In this document: one piece after another, positions 45,167-54,577 of the stretch
Position numbering within the stretch: position 1 is the first letter of the stretch
How the letters are laid out: every line of letters begins with the position of its first letter
Notes under the pieces: model-generated
Told to the model about the DNA's origin: nothing
Databases searched by the model: none
What the model saw: only the letters and a program-made list of their open reading frames with translations
Made by a program: the position numbers and the translations under genes
Source: Agrobacterium larrymoorei
GTDB taxonomy: Bacteria; Pseudomonadota; Alphaproteobacteria; Rhizobiales; Rhizobiaceae
DNA: 55,928 nt
NCBI RefSeq assembly: GCF_013322225.1
Contig: NZ_JAAMFB010000020.1
Location: 1 to 55,928 of the forward strand
Direction of reading: 5' to 3'

Positions 45167-47097
45167 GTCTCGATCCAGGCGGCAACCTGCTGTGGTGCCA
45201 ATTCGCGCGTGCCAAGCATAGGCTTGGCGTTGTCCGGCAACATCCATGGCTCAGTGCCATAGTTGAAGGCAAAGGTCATGTTGCCACGGCGACGGATGCG
45301 AATAGTGTCCGGCACGGGCGTTGTTTTCAGCTCCGCCTTATCCGCTACGAGGGTCAGTACCGATGACAGAAGTGCTTGATCTGCCCAGCATGCAAGATAG
45401 AGCATGTTGTCTTTTTCGGTCAGAGCCGGATCGCCATTGCTAAAACGAGCGAGCACGTCTGCCGATGTCTGAACCGTCTCCCGCCATCGGATGGCAGCGC
45501 CTGAGATCGCACCCGTTACCGCCTCGGTAAGGCCAGGGCGCAGGGTGGAAACCTGAATGATACGGTTGCCGGTTTTTTCACCGAGCAGACCTGGAGGCAG
45601 ATTCTTCGGAATGACGAAGTTACGGTCGCGCGAGCCGGTGCGGGCTCCGACGAGTATCGTTCCGGTTGCTTTTCTGAGTGCCGCTTCTGCGGCAACGTCC
45701 ACGTCTGTCATGCAGGGCACGACAACGAGCTTGTAACCTTCCAGAGAAGCGCCAGGGCGGACGAAATCGACATCGAGACCGAGGCGACGCAGACCTTCAT
45801 ACCATCGGAAGCAAAGTTCCTCATAGCGGAAATCTTTGCCCTGCGGCTGGATCATCGTCGTCCAGTAGCTCTGGTAATCGAAGACGAGCGCGACGTGAGC
45901 CTTTTCTGTCGAAGGTAAGGCGCCGAATGTCTTGAGTTCTTCGGCGACCTGCTGTGCTTCGAGACCGCCGGGAGACAGTTCATCGAGCCCGGACATGTTG
46001 AGGCCCGCATGCATCTGCTCTTGCGCAAAAGGTGCCTGCCTCCAGCGGAAATAGCTGACCACTTCCGCACCGTGCGCCAGTGCTTCCCATGTCCACAACC
46101 GCACCATACCTGGCTTCGGCACGGGGTTCCATGGGGCCCAGTTTACCGGGCCGGGCTGTTGCTCCATCACCCAGAAGCGGCCACGTCCGACACCGCGATA
46201 GAGATCGTGGTGATAGGAAGCAATATCCGGGTGAGAGGTTTGCGCCCAGCGGTTACGTTCCTCTTCCGTAAAGGGGAACTTTTCCACAAAGCCGATGGGG
46301 TAGCTGTCCCACGATGCTAGGTCGAGATTATCCGCGACCTTGAAGTGATCGAAATCCGATACGAAGCCCATGAAATTATGGGTGATCCAGCGGTCTGGCG
46401 AATACATGCGAATGAGGTCGCATTGCATCTTGTCATAGGCAGCGACCTGATCGGAATGGAAGCGCCAGAAATCCAGCCGCGTTGCCGGGTTGGGCTCGGT
46501 GACTGTCAGGTTGGGTAGGAAAACCTCATCGAAGCTGTTGACTTCCATGGACCAGAAAACAGCACCCCAGGCCTCATTCAACTGTTCCGGTGATTGATAG
46601 CGCAGGCGGAGCCAGCGTTTGAAAGCCTTGAGGTCTTCAGCGCCCCAGGACAGGATCGTATCGTGGCAGCCATATTCATTGTCCGTCTGCCAACCGACGA
46701 GACCGGGGTGCTCACCGTAGCGTTTGGCAATGATTTCCACGATGCGCGCACTTTCGCGCCACCAGGTCTCGGACGAAAATGTATAATGACGGCGTGAGCC
46801 AAAGCCGCGAACATGACCCTTTTCATCGTAAGGCAGAATATCGGGGCTCTCGTCTACCAGCCATTTCGGCGGGGTTGCTGTTGGAGTGCAGAGCACGATC
46901 TTGAGCCCCGCTTTCGTCAGCACGTCCATTGCCTGGTCAAGCCAGCCGAAATCGAAATTATCTCGGGAAGGCTCGAGTCGCGACCACGCGAATTCGCCGA
47001 TGCGGACGAAAGAAATTCCAAGCTCGCGCATGCGGCGAGCATCGTCTGCCCAGCGATTTTCGTCCCAGTGTTCAGGGTAGTAGCATACACCAAGCAT
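45157..47097 (-). CDS. lacZ: Beta-galactosidase, glycoside hydrolase family 42
   Basis: A 646-residue GH42 enzyme that hydrolyses beta-galactosides such as lactose. The N-terminus MLGVCYYPEHWDENRW is diagnostic. The acid/base is E141 in TDNEYGCHD and the nucleophile E312 in WVMEQQPGPVNW. The barrel (1 to about 390) is followed by the trimerisation and C-terminal beta domains. No signal peptide is present, so the enzyme works in the cytoplasm on imported sugar. The start shares a base with the stop of the ATPase gene (TAATG). The lacEFGZK operon of Agrobacterium radiobacter has the same kinds of gene in a slightly different order. Confidence 0.93.
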   Translation of the reverse strand: MLGVCYYPEHWDENRWADDARRMRELGISFVRIGEFAWSRLEPSRDNFDFGWLDQAMDVLTKAGLKIVLCTPTATPPKWLVDESPDILPYDEKGHVRGFGSRRHYTFSSETWWRESARIVEIIAKRYGEHPGLVGWQTDNEYGCHDTILSWGAEDLKAFKRWLRLRYQSPEQLNEAWGAVFWSMEVNSFDEVFLPNLTVTEPNPATRLDFWRFHSDQVAAYDKMQCDLIRMYSPDRWITHNFMGFVSDFDHFKVADNLDLASWDSYPIGFVEKFPFTEEERNRWAQTSHPDIASYHHDLYRGVGRGRFWVMEQQPGPVNWAPWNPVPKPGMVRLWTWEALAHGAEVVSYFRWRQAPFAQEQMHAGLNMSGLDELSPGGLEAQQVAEELKTFGALPSTEKAHVALVFDYQSYWTTMIQPQGKDFRYEELCFRWYEGLRRLGLDVDFVRPGASLEGYKLVVVPCMTDVDVAAEAALRKATGTILVGARTGSRDRNFVIPKNLPPGLLGEKTGNRIIQVSTLRPGLTEAVTGAISGAAIRWRETVQTSADVLARFSNGDPALTEKDNMLYLACWADQALLSSVLTLVADKAELKTTPVPDTIRIRRRGNMTFAFNYGTEPWMLPDNAKPMLGTRELAPQQVAAWIETAA

Positions 47098-48185
47098 TAT
47101 TTCGTCAGATCCCCATTGATGACCGCGAGACCATTCGCATCGAACAGATGGCAGGCCTTTGGATTGATACCGAGCTTGATCGTGTCACCCGGTCTGGCGG
47201 AAGCGAGACCATCCGCCTTCACCGAAATCTCCGAGCCATCGGCGAGTGAAACAAAGAACAGCGTCTCGGAGCCCAGATACTCCGCAAGACGAACGGTCCC
47301 TTCGATGATGACGTCACCCTCGCCGGCAGCACTGATGTGTTCCGGGCGAATACCCAAGGTGGAATCCCCGGTGTGCGACACCGCATCCAGCTTAAGCGCA
47401 GTTCCGCCAGGCAGAGTGATGGAGGTTCTACCGTCTTCTGCCTTCGACGCTTGTACGTGCTGGAAATTCATCTTCGGCGAACCGATGAAGCCAGCGACGA
47501 ATAGGTTGGCGGGACGGTGATAAAGCTCCAGAGGCGAACCGACCTGCTCGATCTTTCCAGCAGACAGGACCACGATCTTGTCCGCCATGGTCATGGCTTC
47601 GACCTGATCGTGCGTGACGTAGATCATCGTTGCCTTCAAATCCTGATGCAGTTTTGAAAGTTCGGCGCGCATCTGAACACGCAAGGCCGCATCGAGGTTG
47701 GAAAGCGGTTCATCGAACAGAAAGACTTCCGGGTTGCGAACGATGGCGCGACCGATGGCGACGCGCTGGCGCTGTCCGCCGGAAAGCTGCCCCGGCTTCC
47801 GCTCCATCAGAGCGTCGAGTTGGAGCATTGTCGCTGCGCGGGAGGTGCGCTCGGCAATGACTTCCTTGGAGTGGCCGGTCATTTTCAGGCCGAAGCCGAT
47901 ATTATCGGCAACGCTCATGTGTGGATAAAGCGCGTAGGACTGGAACACCATGGCCACGCCACGGTCGGATGGACCGATCTTCGTCATGTCATGCCCGCCG
48001 ATCGCGAGCGAACCGGCGGTAATTTCCTCAAGCCCCGCGATCATTCGCAAAAGCGTGGATTTTCCGCAGCCGGAAGGACCGACGAACACGCAGAATTCGC
48101 CATCCTTGACATCCAGATCCACGCCCTTAATGACGCTGAGCGCGCCGAATTCCTTTTTTACGTTGCGCAGGCTTACGTCAGCCAT
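47097..48185 (-). CDS. lacK: Sugar ABC transporter ATP-binding protein, MalK/LacK type
   Basis: A 362-residue ATPase of the CUT1 carbohydrate importers. Walker A is GPSGCGKST at 36-44, the Q-loop MVFQSYALYPHMSV, the signature LSGGQRQRVAIGRAI and Walker B FLFDEPLSNLDAALR. The C-terminal regulatory TOBE domain (about 240-362, with TLGIRPEHI) marks the MalK/UgpC/LacK group. It starts inside the end of the alpha-galactosidase gene (eight-base overlap) and drives the two permeases encoded upstream. Confidence 0.9.
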   Translation of the reverse strand: MADVSLRNVKKEFGALSVIKGVDLDVKDGEFCVFVGPSGCGKSTLLRMIAGLEEITAGSLAIGGHDMTKIGPSDRGVAMVFQSYALYPHMSVADNIGFGLKMTGHSKEVIAERTSRAATMLQLDALMERKPGQLSGGQRQRVAIGRAIVRNPEVFLFDEPLSNLDAALRVQMRAELSKLHQDLKATMIYVTHDQVEAMTMADKIVVLSAGKIEQVGSPLELYHRPANLFVAGFIGSPKMNFQHVQASKAEDGRTSITLPGGTALKLDAVSHTGDSTLGIRPEHISAAGEGDVIIEGTVRLAEYLGSETLFFVSLADGSEISVKADGLASARPGDTIKLGINPKACHLFDANGLAVINGDLTK

Positions 48186-50283
48186 TGATAGTGCCTCCCT
48201 TTACAGGTTCCAGTTCGAGGAAAAGTGCGCTTTCCGGTTTCAGCATCGGCAGCGGCAGACCGGAGAGGCCCACGCTCGAAAGCTCGAAGCTGATTTCGCC
48301 GGAAAGCAGCTTTTTCTGCCCCTCGGAGATTCGAATGAATTCCGGCTCTGCCGGAAGTGTGTTGGTGATTTTCCAGAGCCCGCCGAAGTTAGTGATACTT
48401 TCTGGCAGTTTCAGCGGGGCGGGCTGTTCGCCCACCATCTGCGGTCCCTGGGCGACGATTACGACGATCTTTTCAGCACTTGCCGCACCCCAGGCATATC
48501 GGCCATCAACGGGGTCGATCTGGAAATTCGCGCCAGACTTGTGCAGCAGGGCACGCAGGCGCTTGTAGGTCTCAATATAGATTTTGAGTTCGGCTCGCTC
48601 TTCGTCGGTCAGTTCAAGCGGGTTGAGTTCGACGCCGAGGTGATAGGCGATGGCGACGAGCGCACGGAAAGCCAGACTATGGCGTCTGCCTGTCTGATGG
48701 TTCGGTGATGCGGAAATGTGGCTCCCGAGGATTTCCGGCGGAATGAAGGTGGAGGCTCCACGCTGTATTTCCAGCCGCTCCAGAGCGTCGGTGCAGTCCG
48801 AAGTCCAGACGCGGTGTGTGCGTTTAAGAGCGCCATAATCGATACGACCGCCGCCGGATGCGCAGCTTTCGATTTCGACATCTGGATGCGCTGAACGAAC
48901 GCGGTCCATCAACGCGTAGACCGCACGGGTCTGCGCAGACGTCTTGGCCCTGCCATCGCGCCCACCGACATGGGTGAGGTCTCGGTTCATATCCCATTTG
49001 ATGTAGGAGACGGCGTGATTGGAAAGCACGGCATCGACTTTTCCGAAGAGGTAGTCGGAAACCTCTCTTCGTGTCAGGTCGAGTACAAGTTGAGTACGGG
49101 ACTGGAGAAGCGGCCTGCCTTCGATCTGCAGCGTCCAGTCTGGATGCGCTTTGTAGAGTTCCGAGACCGGATTAATCATCTCCGGCTCGAACCAAATGCC
49201 GAACTGCATGCCCGATGCAGTGACGTGATCGACCAGAGGTTTCAAGCCTTCGGGATATTTACGCGCATCGATATCCCAGTCTCCGAGACTCGTCGTGTCG
49301 TCATCGCGTTTTCCGAACCAGCCATCGTCCAGAACGAAACGTTCGATACCGAGTTCAGCGGCGGCTGTCGCCTGCGCCTTCAGCGAACTCATCTTATGGT
49401 CGAAATAGTTGCCTTCCCAGGTGTTGAGCGTAACCGGGCGAGGGGGCATTTCGCCGGATGGCCAATCGAGAAGCTCGTCGCGTAGGAAGGTTTGGAACGC
49501 GCTCGTGTCTGGCCCTGCGTAGGCGACAGGACTATGATAGCTTTCGCCGGACGCAAGAATGATTTCGCCCGGCTCGAAAAGTTCGCCGAGGTGTATCAGG
49601 CGCTGCCCGTCATCCGTGCGGTCGATGACCACCTGATGGTTGCCGCTCCAGCCAAGCGTTACACCGAAACGCTGCTCACCACCCTCGACAAGAAGCATGG
49701 GGAAACGATCATGCGAGGTACGCCCGCGTCTGCTCTCCTGAGACCAGATGCCATTGCCGAGCTTTTCCTTGCGGGTCTGAAACTCGCGACCCCACATGCC
49801 GGTAAAGCTCGTCAATTCCACGTCGCCAGAGGGCGCCAGGAATGTTGCTGCCATGCAGCGGTCCAACTGATATTCCGTTTCGCTACGGTTCGTTAAAACT
49901 GTCGCCATGGAAACAAGACCCGAAGTGTGGGCTCTGAGTTTGATCGCGATGTCGATCTTCGCGATACCGTCATTACCGCTGAGTGTGGTCGCACCGTCTT
50001 TATTCTCCACGCTCCAGTTTCCAAACTGAAGGACGAAGTCGCGACCCTGACGATGCCCGGCAATCGCGGGCCAACCGAAAAAGCCCATTCCGCCGGTTGG
50101 TAGCAGAACCGAAGACGGTACGGCGACATCCATGCCGTTCACGCGGCTGGATCGTTCAACCTCAAACAATGCATCCGAAGCAACGGCATCATTTCCAAAG
50201 GAAAGAATTTCCGGCATGCCAAGCGTAGGCAGGCGAAGGCTGAGGGTAAAACCGTCCGAGCCAATGGTTACGATGTCGCTCAT
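48178..50283 (-). CDS. Alpha-galactosidase, glycoside hydrolase family 36
   Basis: A 701-residue enzyme that removes alpha-galactose from melibiose, raffinose and related oligosaccharides. An N-terminal beta-supersandwich (about 1-285) precedes the barrel. The nucleophile is D431 in YIKWDMNRD, and the acid/base D496 in WTSDCTDALERL; between them lies ESCASGGGR, also diagnostic. FVLDDGWFGKRDDD and GIWFEPEMINP line the substrate pocket. The start ATG 50283 overlaps the permease stop as ATGA; a frame 41 codons longer lies wholly inside the permease gene. It is cytoplasmic, in one operon with a beta-galactosidase. Confidence 0.93.
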   Translation of the reverse strand: MSDIVTIGSDGFTLSLRLPTLGMPEILSFGNDAVASDALFEVERSSRVNGMDVAVPSSVLLPTGGMGFFGWPAIAGHRQGRDFVLQFGNWSVENKDGATTLSGNDGIAKIDIAIKLRAHTSGLVSMATVLTNRSETEYQLDRCMAATFLAPSGDVELTSFTGMWGREFQTRKEKLGNGIWSQESRRGRTSHDRFPMLLVEGGEQRFGVTLGWSGNHQVVIDRTDDGQRLIHLGELFEPGEIILASGESYHSPVAYAGPDTSAFQTFLRDELLDWPSGEMPPRPVTLNTWEGNYFDHKMSSLKAQATAAAELGIERFVLDDGWFGKRDDDTTSLGDWDIDARKYPEGLKPLVDHVTASGMQFGIWFEPEMINPVSELYKAHPDWTLQIEGRPLLQSRTQLVLDLTRREVSDYLFGKVDAVLSNHAVSYIKWDMNRDLTHVGGRDGRAKTSAQTRAVYALMDRVRSAHPDVEIESCASGGGRIDYGALKRTHRVWTSDCTDALERLEIQRGASTFIPPEILGSHISASPNHQTGRRHSLAFRALVAIAYHLGVELNPLELTDEERAELKIYIETYKRLRALLHKSGANFQIDPVDGRYAWGAASAEKIVVIVAQGPQMVGEQPAPLKLPESITNFGGLWKITNTLPAEPEFIRISEGQKKLLSGEISFELSSVGLSGLPLPMLKPESALFLELEPVKGGTING

Positions 50284-51131
50284 CCCTTTGTCGCTCCCAG
50301 CGTAAGTCCAGCAATGAAATGTTTCTGCATGAGAAAGAACATGGCGACAGGTGGAAGTGCGGCCACAATCGAGCCAGCCGAAACCAGATGCCAGGCGGCA
50401 ACCCATTGCCCGTTGAGGGAGTAAAGACCAGCCGTTACAGGCATGGCATGTTGCCCCTGCACCATAACCGTCGCCCAGAAATAATCATTCCAGACGAAGG
50501 TAAAGACGAGAACGGAAAGAGCGGCGATGGCGGGACGCATCAGCGGTAGCACGATGTAGCGGAAAATCCGCCACTCGGACACGCCTTCGACGCGTGCGGA
50601 TTCGATCAGCGCGAACGGCAGGCCCTTGATGAAATTGCGCATGAAGAGGGTGCAGAAGCCGGTCTGGAAAGCAACATGGAAAAGCACAAGGCCCATGGTC
50701 GTATCGTAGAGACCTGCCCGCAACGTCATATCCCTGACAGGCACCATCAGGATCTGGAACGGAATGAAGTTGCCCGCCACGAAAAGGAAGAACAGAACAA
50801 GATTGCCCTTGAACTTGTAGACGGCAAGCGCAAAGCCCGTAAGGCAGGAAAGTGCCACCGCACCGATGACGGTCGGGATCGTTACCTTGAACGAGTTCAG
50901 GATGTAGAGCCCGATGGGAGAATCCCGAAAGACGGCGGTGTAATTTTCGATGCCTGCAAAGCCGGAGGGAATGCCGAAGTAGTTGCCCGCGGCCAAATCG
51001 CCCGCCGGACGGACCGAGGTGATCGCCACGCCGATCAGCGGCAGCAACCAGAGGAGCAGGGCGATGGGTAGCAGCGCCTTGTAGGCAGTTTGCGCCAGCG
51101 GAGAGGCTTTTTGGATGGGTGCCGGGAACAT
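50280..51131 (-). CDS. lacG: Sugar ABC transporter permease, MalG/LacG type
   Basis: A 283-residue CUT1 permease with six membrane helices. The coupling loop EAA motif is LIESARVEGVSEWRIFRYIVLPLMRPA, and the protein ends with the FIAGLTLGATKG tail typical of MalG-like proteins. The start ATG 51131 shares a base with the stop of the other permease (TGATG). A frame starting 94 codons earlier is only a shadow of that gene. It forms the channel with the LacF-like protein. Confidence 0.92.
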   Translation of the reverse strand: MFPAPIQKASPLAQTAYKALLPIALLLWLLPLIGVAITSVRPAGDLAAGNYFGIPSGFAGIENYTAVFRDSPIGLYILNSFKVTIPTVIGAVALSCLTGFALAVYKFKGNLVLFFLFVAGNFIPFQILMVPVRDMTLRAGLYDTTMGLVLFHVAFQTGFCTLFMRNFIKGLPFALIESARVEGVSEWRIFRYIVLPLMRPAIAALSVLVFTFVWNDYFWATVMVQGQHAMPVTAGLYSLNGQWVAAWHLVSAGSIVAALPPVAMFFLMQKHFIAGLTLGATKG

Positions 51132-52039
51132 CAGGCGTTCCTTTCCTGGCTCAGCATGCGAACGATGAAGAGCGATATGAAAATCATCATGATGAGGAAC
51201 AGAACGACAGCAATCGATGCGCCGTAGCCCATGCGGAAGCCATATTCGGACAGCGCCTGTTCGTACATGAAGTAAGACAAGACCTGGCTTGACCCATAAG
51301 GGCCACCTGCGGTCATAACGGACACGAGGTCGAAGGATCGCAGCGATCCGATCACGGTGACGACCATCGCGATGAAGGTTGCGGGTGCAAGCTGCGGCAG
51401 GATAATGTGCCACAGAAGCTTAAGCCCGCGCGCGCCATCCATGCGTGCGGCCTCCACCTGTTCAGGATTGATGTTGTTCAAACCCGTCAGATAAAGGATC
51501 ATGCAATAGGCAGTCTGCGGCCAGAGACCGGCAATGATGATGCCATAGGTCACGAAGCGCTCATCCGCCAGAACCGCGATCTGCTCGCCGGTCAGCCATT
51601 CCATTAATCGTGAAAACAGGCCGAAATCCGGTGCGTAGAACCAGGTGAACATCAGTCCGACGACGACTTGGCTGAGCACGAATGGAAAAAAGAAAAGAGA
51701 TTTGTAAAGCCGTATACCGCGAACCGACTGATTGAGAAACAACGCGACTGCGAGACCGGCCGGAATCGATAGCAGATAGAACACCAGCCAGATGACGTTG
51801 TTCTTCAGCGCAACGTAAAACGTGTCATCGCTCAAAAGCTCAGCGTAATTGCCGAGGCCGATCCAAACCTTTTCTCCCAGTCCATCCCAATCATGAAAGC
51901 TGATCCAGATCGATTCGAAGATCGGGATAAGAACATAGATCAAGAACATCAGCATGCCGGGGGCAAGAAATAGCCAGGGCGCAAGCTTTTGCTGGTTACG
52001 CTTCCAAAAACCGGGCGCGGAAGAAACGGTGTTGCTCAT
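51131..52039 (-). CDS. lacF: Sugar ABC transporter permease, MalF/LacF type
   Basis: A 302-residue CUT1 permease with about six membrane helices; the N-terminus KLAPWLFLAPGMLMFLIYVLIPIFESIWISFHDW is typical. The coupling loop is QVEAARMDGARGLKLLWHIILPQLAP, followed by GGPYGSSQVLSYFMYEQAL as in many sugar permeases. It follows the binding-protein gene after 167 bases that hold two hairpins. Confidence 0.92.
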   Translation of the reverse strand: MSNTVSSAPGFWKRNQQKLAPWLFLAPGMLMFLIYVLIPIFESIWISFHDWDGLGEKVWIGLGNYAELLSDDTFYVALKNNVIWLVFYLLSIPAGLAVALFLNQSVRGIRLYKSLFFFPFVLSQVVVGLMFTWFYAPDFGLFSRLMEWLTGEQIAVLADERFVTYGIIIAGLWPQTAYCMILYLTGLNNINPEQVEAARMDGARGLKLLWHIILPQLAPATFIAMVVTVIGSLRSFDLVSVMTAGGPYGSSQVLSYFMYEQALSEYGFRMGYGASIAVVLFLIMMIFISLFIVRMLSQERNA

Positions 52040-52113
52040 GGCGGCACCTCTTGGGCATTCCAGTAAAACCGCGGTTGCAGCTTGCGTCTGGATGATGCGT
52101 TGAAATCAGACGT

Positions 52114-52189
52114 CAGAGCGTTTTTGCGCTCTGGCAAATGTCATGGAAAGGTTGCCGGATGTCACAAGATCACTCTCATGCCATCCGGC
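52114..52189 (-). other. Two hairpins between the binding-protein and permease genes
   Basis: CAGAGCG (52114-52120) pairs with CGCTCTG (52127-52133), and GCCGGATG (52154-52161) pairs with CATCCGGC (52182-52189). Both lie in the 167-base space after the binding-protein stop. Neither has a T-run on the minus strand, so they probably stabilise the upstream message and raise the amount of binding protein over permease. Confidence 0.6.
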
Positions 52190-52206
52190 GTTGGGAGGAC
52201 GGAGTC

Positions 52207-53436
52207 CTATTTATAGACGCGGGCGCGTATCTTCTCGAGGCGGGTCAGGATCGCATCGATCTTGTCGGGCTTGACCATGAATTCCTGAAAACCTTCCATG
52301 CCAGCCTTGGCCATTTCAGCCTGTGCGTCACGGTCGTAGAATTGGGCCAGTCCTTGCGCGTTGGAGAGCATTGTGAAGCCAACTTCCAGGAATGGATCTT
52401 CTGGCTTTTGTGCCTTGTTGTTCACAGGCAGCTGGCCGAGTGTCGCGTTCATCTTGGACTGAACTTCCGGAGAGGCGACATAGGCGAGGAATTTCTTGGC
52501 ATCTTCCTTGTTCTTTGCGCCGGCAGGGATATGGAATGTATCCGTTGGTGCCTCTTCGGCGGGAGGGAGACCAGGAGTGATTTCCGGGAATTGCAGGAAG
52601 CCGATCTGCTCTTCCTTCAGTCCACCGCTCTTGAACGTGGCAACTGCGAAGTTACCCATCAGATACATAGCAGCCTTGCTCTGCACCATTTGAGGGACGG
52701 CATCCTGCCAGTCGATGGCCGCGTGGTTTTCGATGAAATAGCCCGGCTTCACAAGTTCCGCCCACTTCTCGAACACGGCTTTCACGCGTGGATCGGTGTA
52801 GGGAACCTTGCCCGACGTCAGCTGCATGTGGAAGTCGTAGCCGTTGACACGCAGGTCGAGATAGTCGAACCAGCCGCCTGTCGGCCAAAGTGCTTTGGTG
52901 CCGATGGTGAACGGCGTGATGCCAGCATCCTTCAGCTTTTTCGATGCGGCAAGAAGCTCATCCCATGTCTTGGGCGGTGTAATGCCCTGCTGCTGAAAGA
53001 TGTCCTTCCGGTAATAAATTCCCCACTGGTAATAAGTGTAGGGAACGCCCCACTTCTTGCCGTCGATGGTCATCGAGGGAGCCGCAGACTTCAACTGATC
53101 GTCGAGGCCATTCGCCTGCCATACGTCTGTGACATCAAGCAGGAGATTGGATTTTACGAAAGGATCCATGCGGTTGCCCGCGTACCATGCCACGACATCC
53201 GGTGCGTCGGCAGTCAGGAAGTTTCGGATCGCGGACTTGTAACCCTCATGGTCGAAGTTATTCCACTTCACCGTGATATCCGGGTTCGCCTTCTGGAAGT
53301 CCGCAATCAGCTCTTCCATCGCCTTCTTGGGCACAGGATCGGAGTGATCGGAGTTGATCGTGATCTCGCCTGCGAAGGCGGTCGAGAACATCGCTACCGA
53401 AAGCGCGAGCCCGCTGAGGCTTTTCAAAAGGGTCAT
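52207..53436 (-). CDS. lacE: Galactoside ABC transporter binding protein, LacE type
   Basis: A 409-residue family-1 solute-binding protein. The signal peptide is 1 to about 22 (LLKSLSGLALSVAMFSTAFA-GEI). The fold is seen in AMEELIADFQKANPDITVKW, APDVVAWYAGNRM, KKWGVPYTYYQWGIYYRKDIFQQQGITPPKTWDELL and the C-terminal AKKFLAYVASPEVQ. I start at ATG 53436, where AGGGAGGAACAC precedes the codon; 32 codons upstream do not resemble coding sequence. It leads the operon. Lactose or an alpha/beta-galactoside is the expected ligand from the two galactosidases downstream; this is inference. Confidence 0.88.
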   Translation of the reverse strand: MTLLKSLSGLALSVAMFSTAFAGEITINSDHSDPVPKKAMEELIADFQKANPDITVKWNNFDHEGYKSAIRNFLTADAPDVVAWYAGNRMDPFVKSNLLLDVTDVWQANGLDDQLKSAAPSMTIDGKKWGVPYTYYQWGIYYRKDIFQQQGITPPKTWDELLAASKKLKDAGITPFTIGTKALWPTGGWFDYLDLRVNGYDFHMQLTSGKVPYTDPRVKAVFEKWAELVKPGYFIENHAAIDWQDAVPQMVQSKAAMYLMGNFAVATFKSGGLKEEQIGFLQFPEITPGLPPAEEAPTDTFHIPAGAKNKEDAKKFLAYVASPEVQSKMNATLGQLPVNNKAQKPEDPFLEVGFTMLSNAQGLAQFYDRDAQAEMAKAGMEGFQEFMVKPDKIDAILTRLEKIRARVYK

Positions 53437-53583
53437 GTGTTCCTCCCTATGACCGTTGATAAATCCGAATGAAAGGTAATTGAATACCACCACCTCATCC
53501 TGAATGCAGCTTGGCTTGATCATTGGTGGCAAAACAGCAATATTCTACCGCGTTTTATGATATTTTTTCCGGAATCCTAAGGT

Positions 53584-54495
53584 ATGCCGAACGTTCGACC
53601 GCTTTCCCAAGATGAATCTATTCCGGCGCATCCTGATCACGATCCACGCCATCCGCTCGTGGTTTTTGGAGATCATCGCTTCTGTGGTGGAGAGGCATCC
53701 TATGTGCAGGTGATGCCGGGTCCCCACATGCATAGCCAGGTTGAGCTGAACTTCGTTCTCGAAGGACACATGACCTATTGGTTCGATGGTCGCGAACTGA
53801 CACTGGATAAGGGACGTCTCTGCCTGTTTTGGGGAATGATTCCGCATCAAGTCATTGACCGTGAAGAGGGTACGCAGTTCGTTTGCCTGTATATTCCCAT
53901 GTCTTTCTTTCTGGGGCTGGCCAACCTGACACGCTTTCGCGATGCCGTTTTTCGCGGCGCAATGATAGAGGCTACGGAATTGCGCTCCTATGATCATGAG
54001 ATTTTTCAGCGATGGCGGGATGAACTTCGCTCAGGCGACGAAGGGCTGATCGAGATCGTACGCAACGAACTGACCGCCCGCGTTCTTCGCATAGAACGGG
54101 ATGGCTGGCGCGATCTGCGAGAGGAGGGATCGGCTATCGCGAGCCTTGGGGTCAATGACAGCGAGCGGATAGAGCATGTTGAGCGTATGCTAAGATACAT
54201 TGCCGAGCATGCATTGGAGAGTATTTCCGCTGAAGACGTTGGCGCAGACGCGGGGCTTCATCCTAATTATGCCATGTCGATCTTCAAACGTGCGGTGGGA
54301 TTGACCATCAATCAGGCGATCATTCGCCATCGGCTCGATACGGCGCAGTCATTGCTCATCGCCACGGACCTGTCGATAACCGACGTCGCATTTGAATCCG
54401 GCTTCGGTTCAGTTTCGCGCTTTTATCAGGCATTCACGGAAAGGTTTTCAGTTCAGCCCAAGAAGTATCGCGTTTCGATGCGAAGCAAAGCGTAA
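53584..54495 (+). CDS. AraC-family regulator of the galactoside operon
   Basis: A 303-residue regulator with an N-terminal cupin sugar-sensing domain (PGPHMHSQVELNFVLEGHMTYWFDG, then GRLCLFWGMIPHQV) and two C-terminal helix-turn-helix motifs (ISAEDVGADAGLHPNYAMSIFKRAVG and ITDVAFESGFGSVSRFYQAFTERF). The layout is that of MelR/RhaS-like activators. It is divergent from the binding-protein gene with 147 bases between them, so it most likely activates the operon when galactosides are present. Confidence 0.9.
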   Translation: MPNVRPLSQDESIPAHPDHDPRHPLVVFGDHRFCGGEASYVQVMPGPHMHSQVELNFVLEGHMTYWFDGRELTLDKGRLCLFWGMIPHQVIDREEGTQFVCLYIPMSFFLGLANLTRFRDAVFRGAMIEATELRSYDHEIFQRWRDELRSGDEGLIEIVRNELTARVLRIERDGWRDLREEGSAIASLGVNDSERIEHVERMLRYIAEHALESISAEDVGADAGLHPNYAMSIFKRAVGLTINQAIIRHRLDTAQSLLIATDLSITDVAFESGFGSVSRFYQAFTERFSVQPKKYRVSMRSKA

Positions 54496-54577
54496 TCGCG
54501 CTCTTGTTAGATCGTGCGCTGAACCAATTCCGAGGCCATGTGTTGAGGCGGCACTGCCTTTAAACAGAGTTTTTTCA

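Noticed and set aside
52138..53472. A 444-codon plus-strand frame opposite lacE
   Set aside because: Antisense shadow of the binding-protein gene with no ribosome site and no family resemblance.
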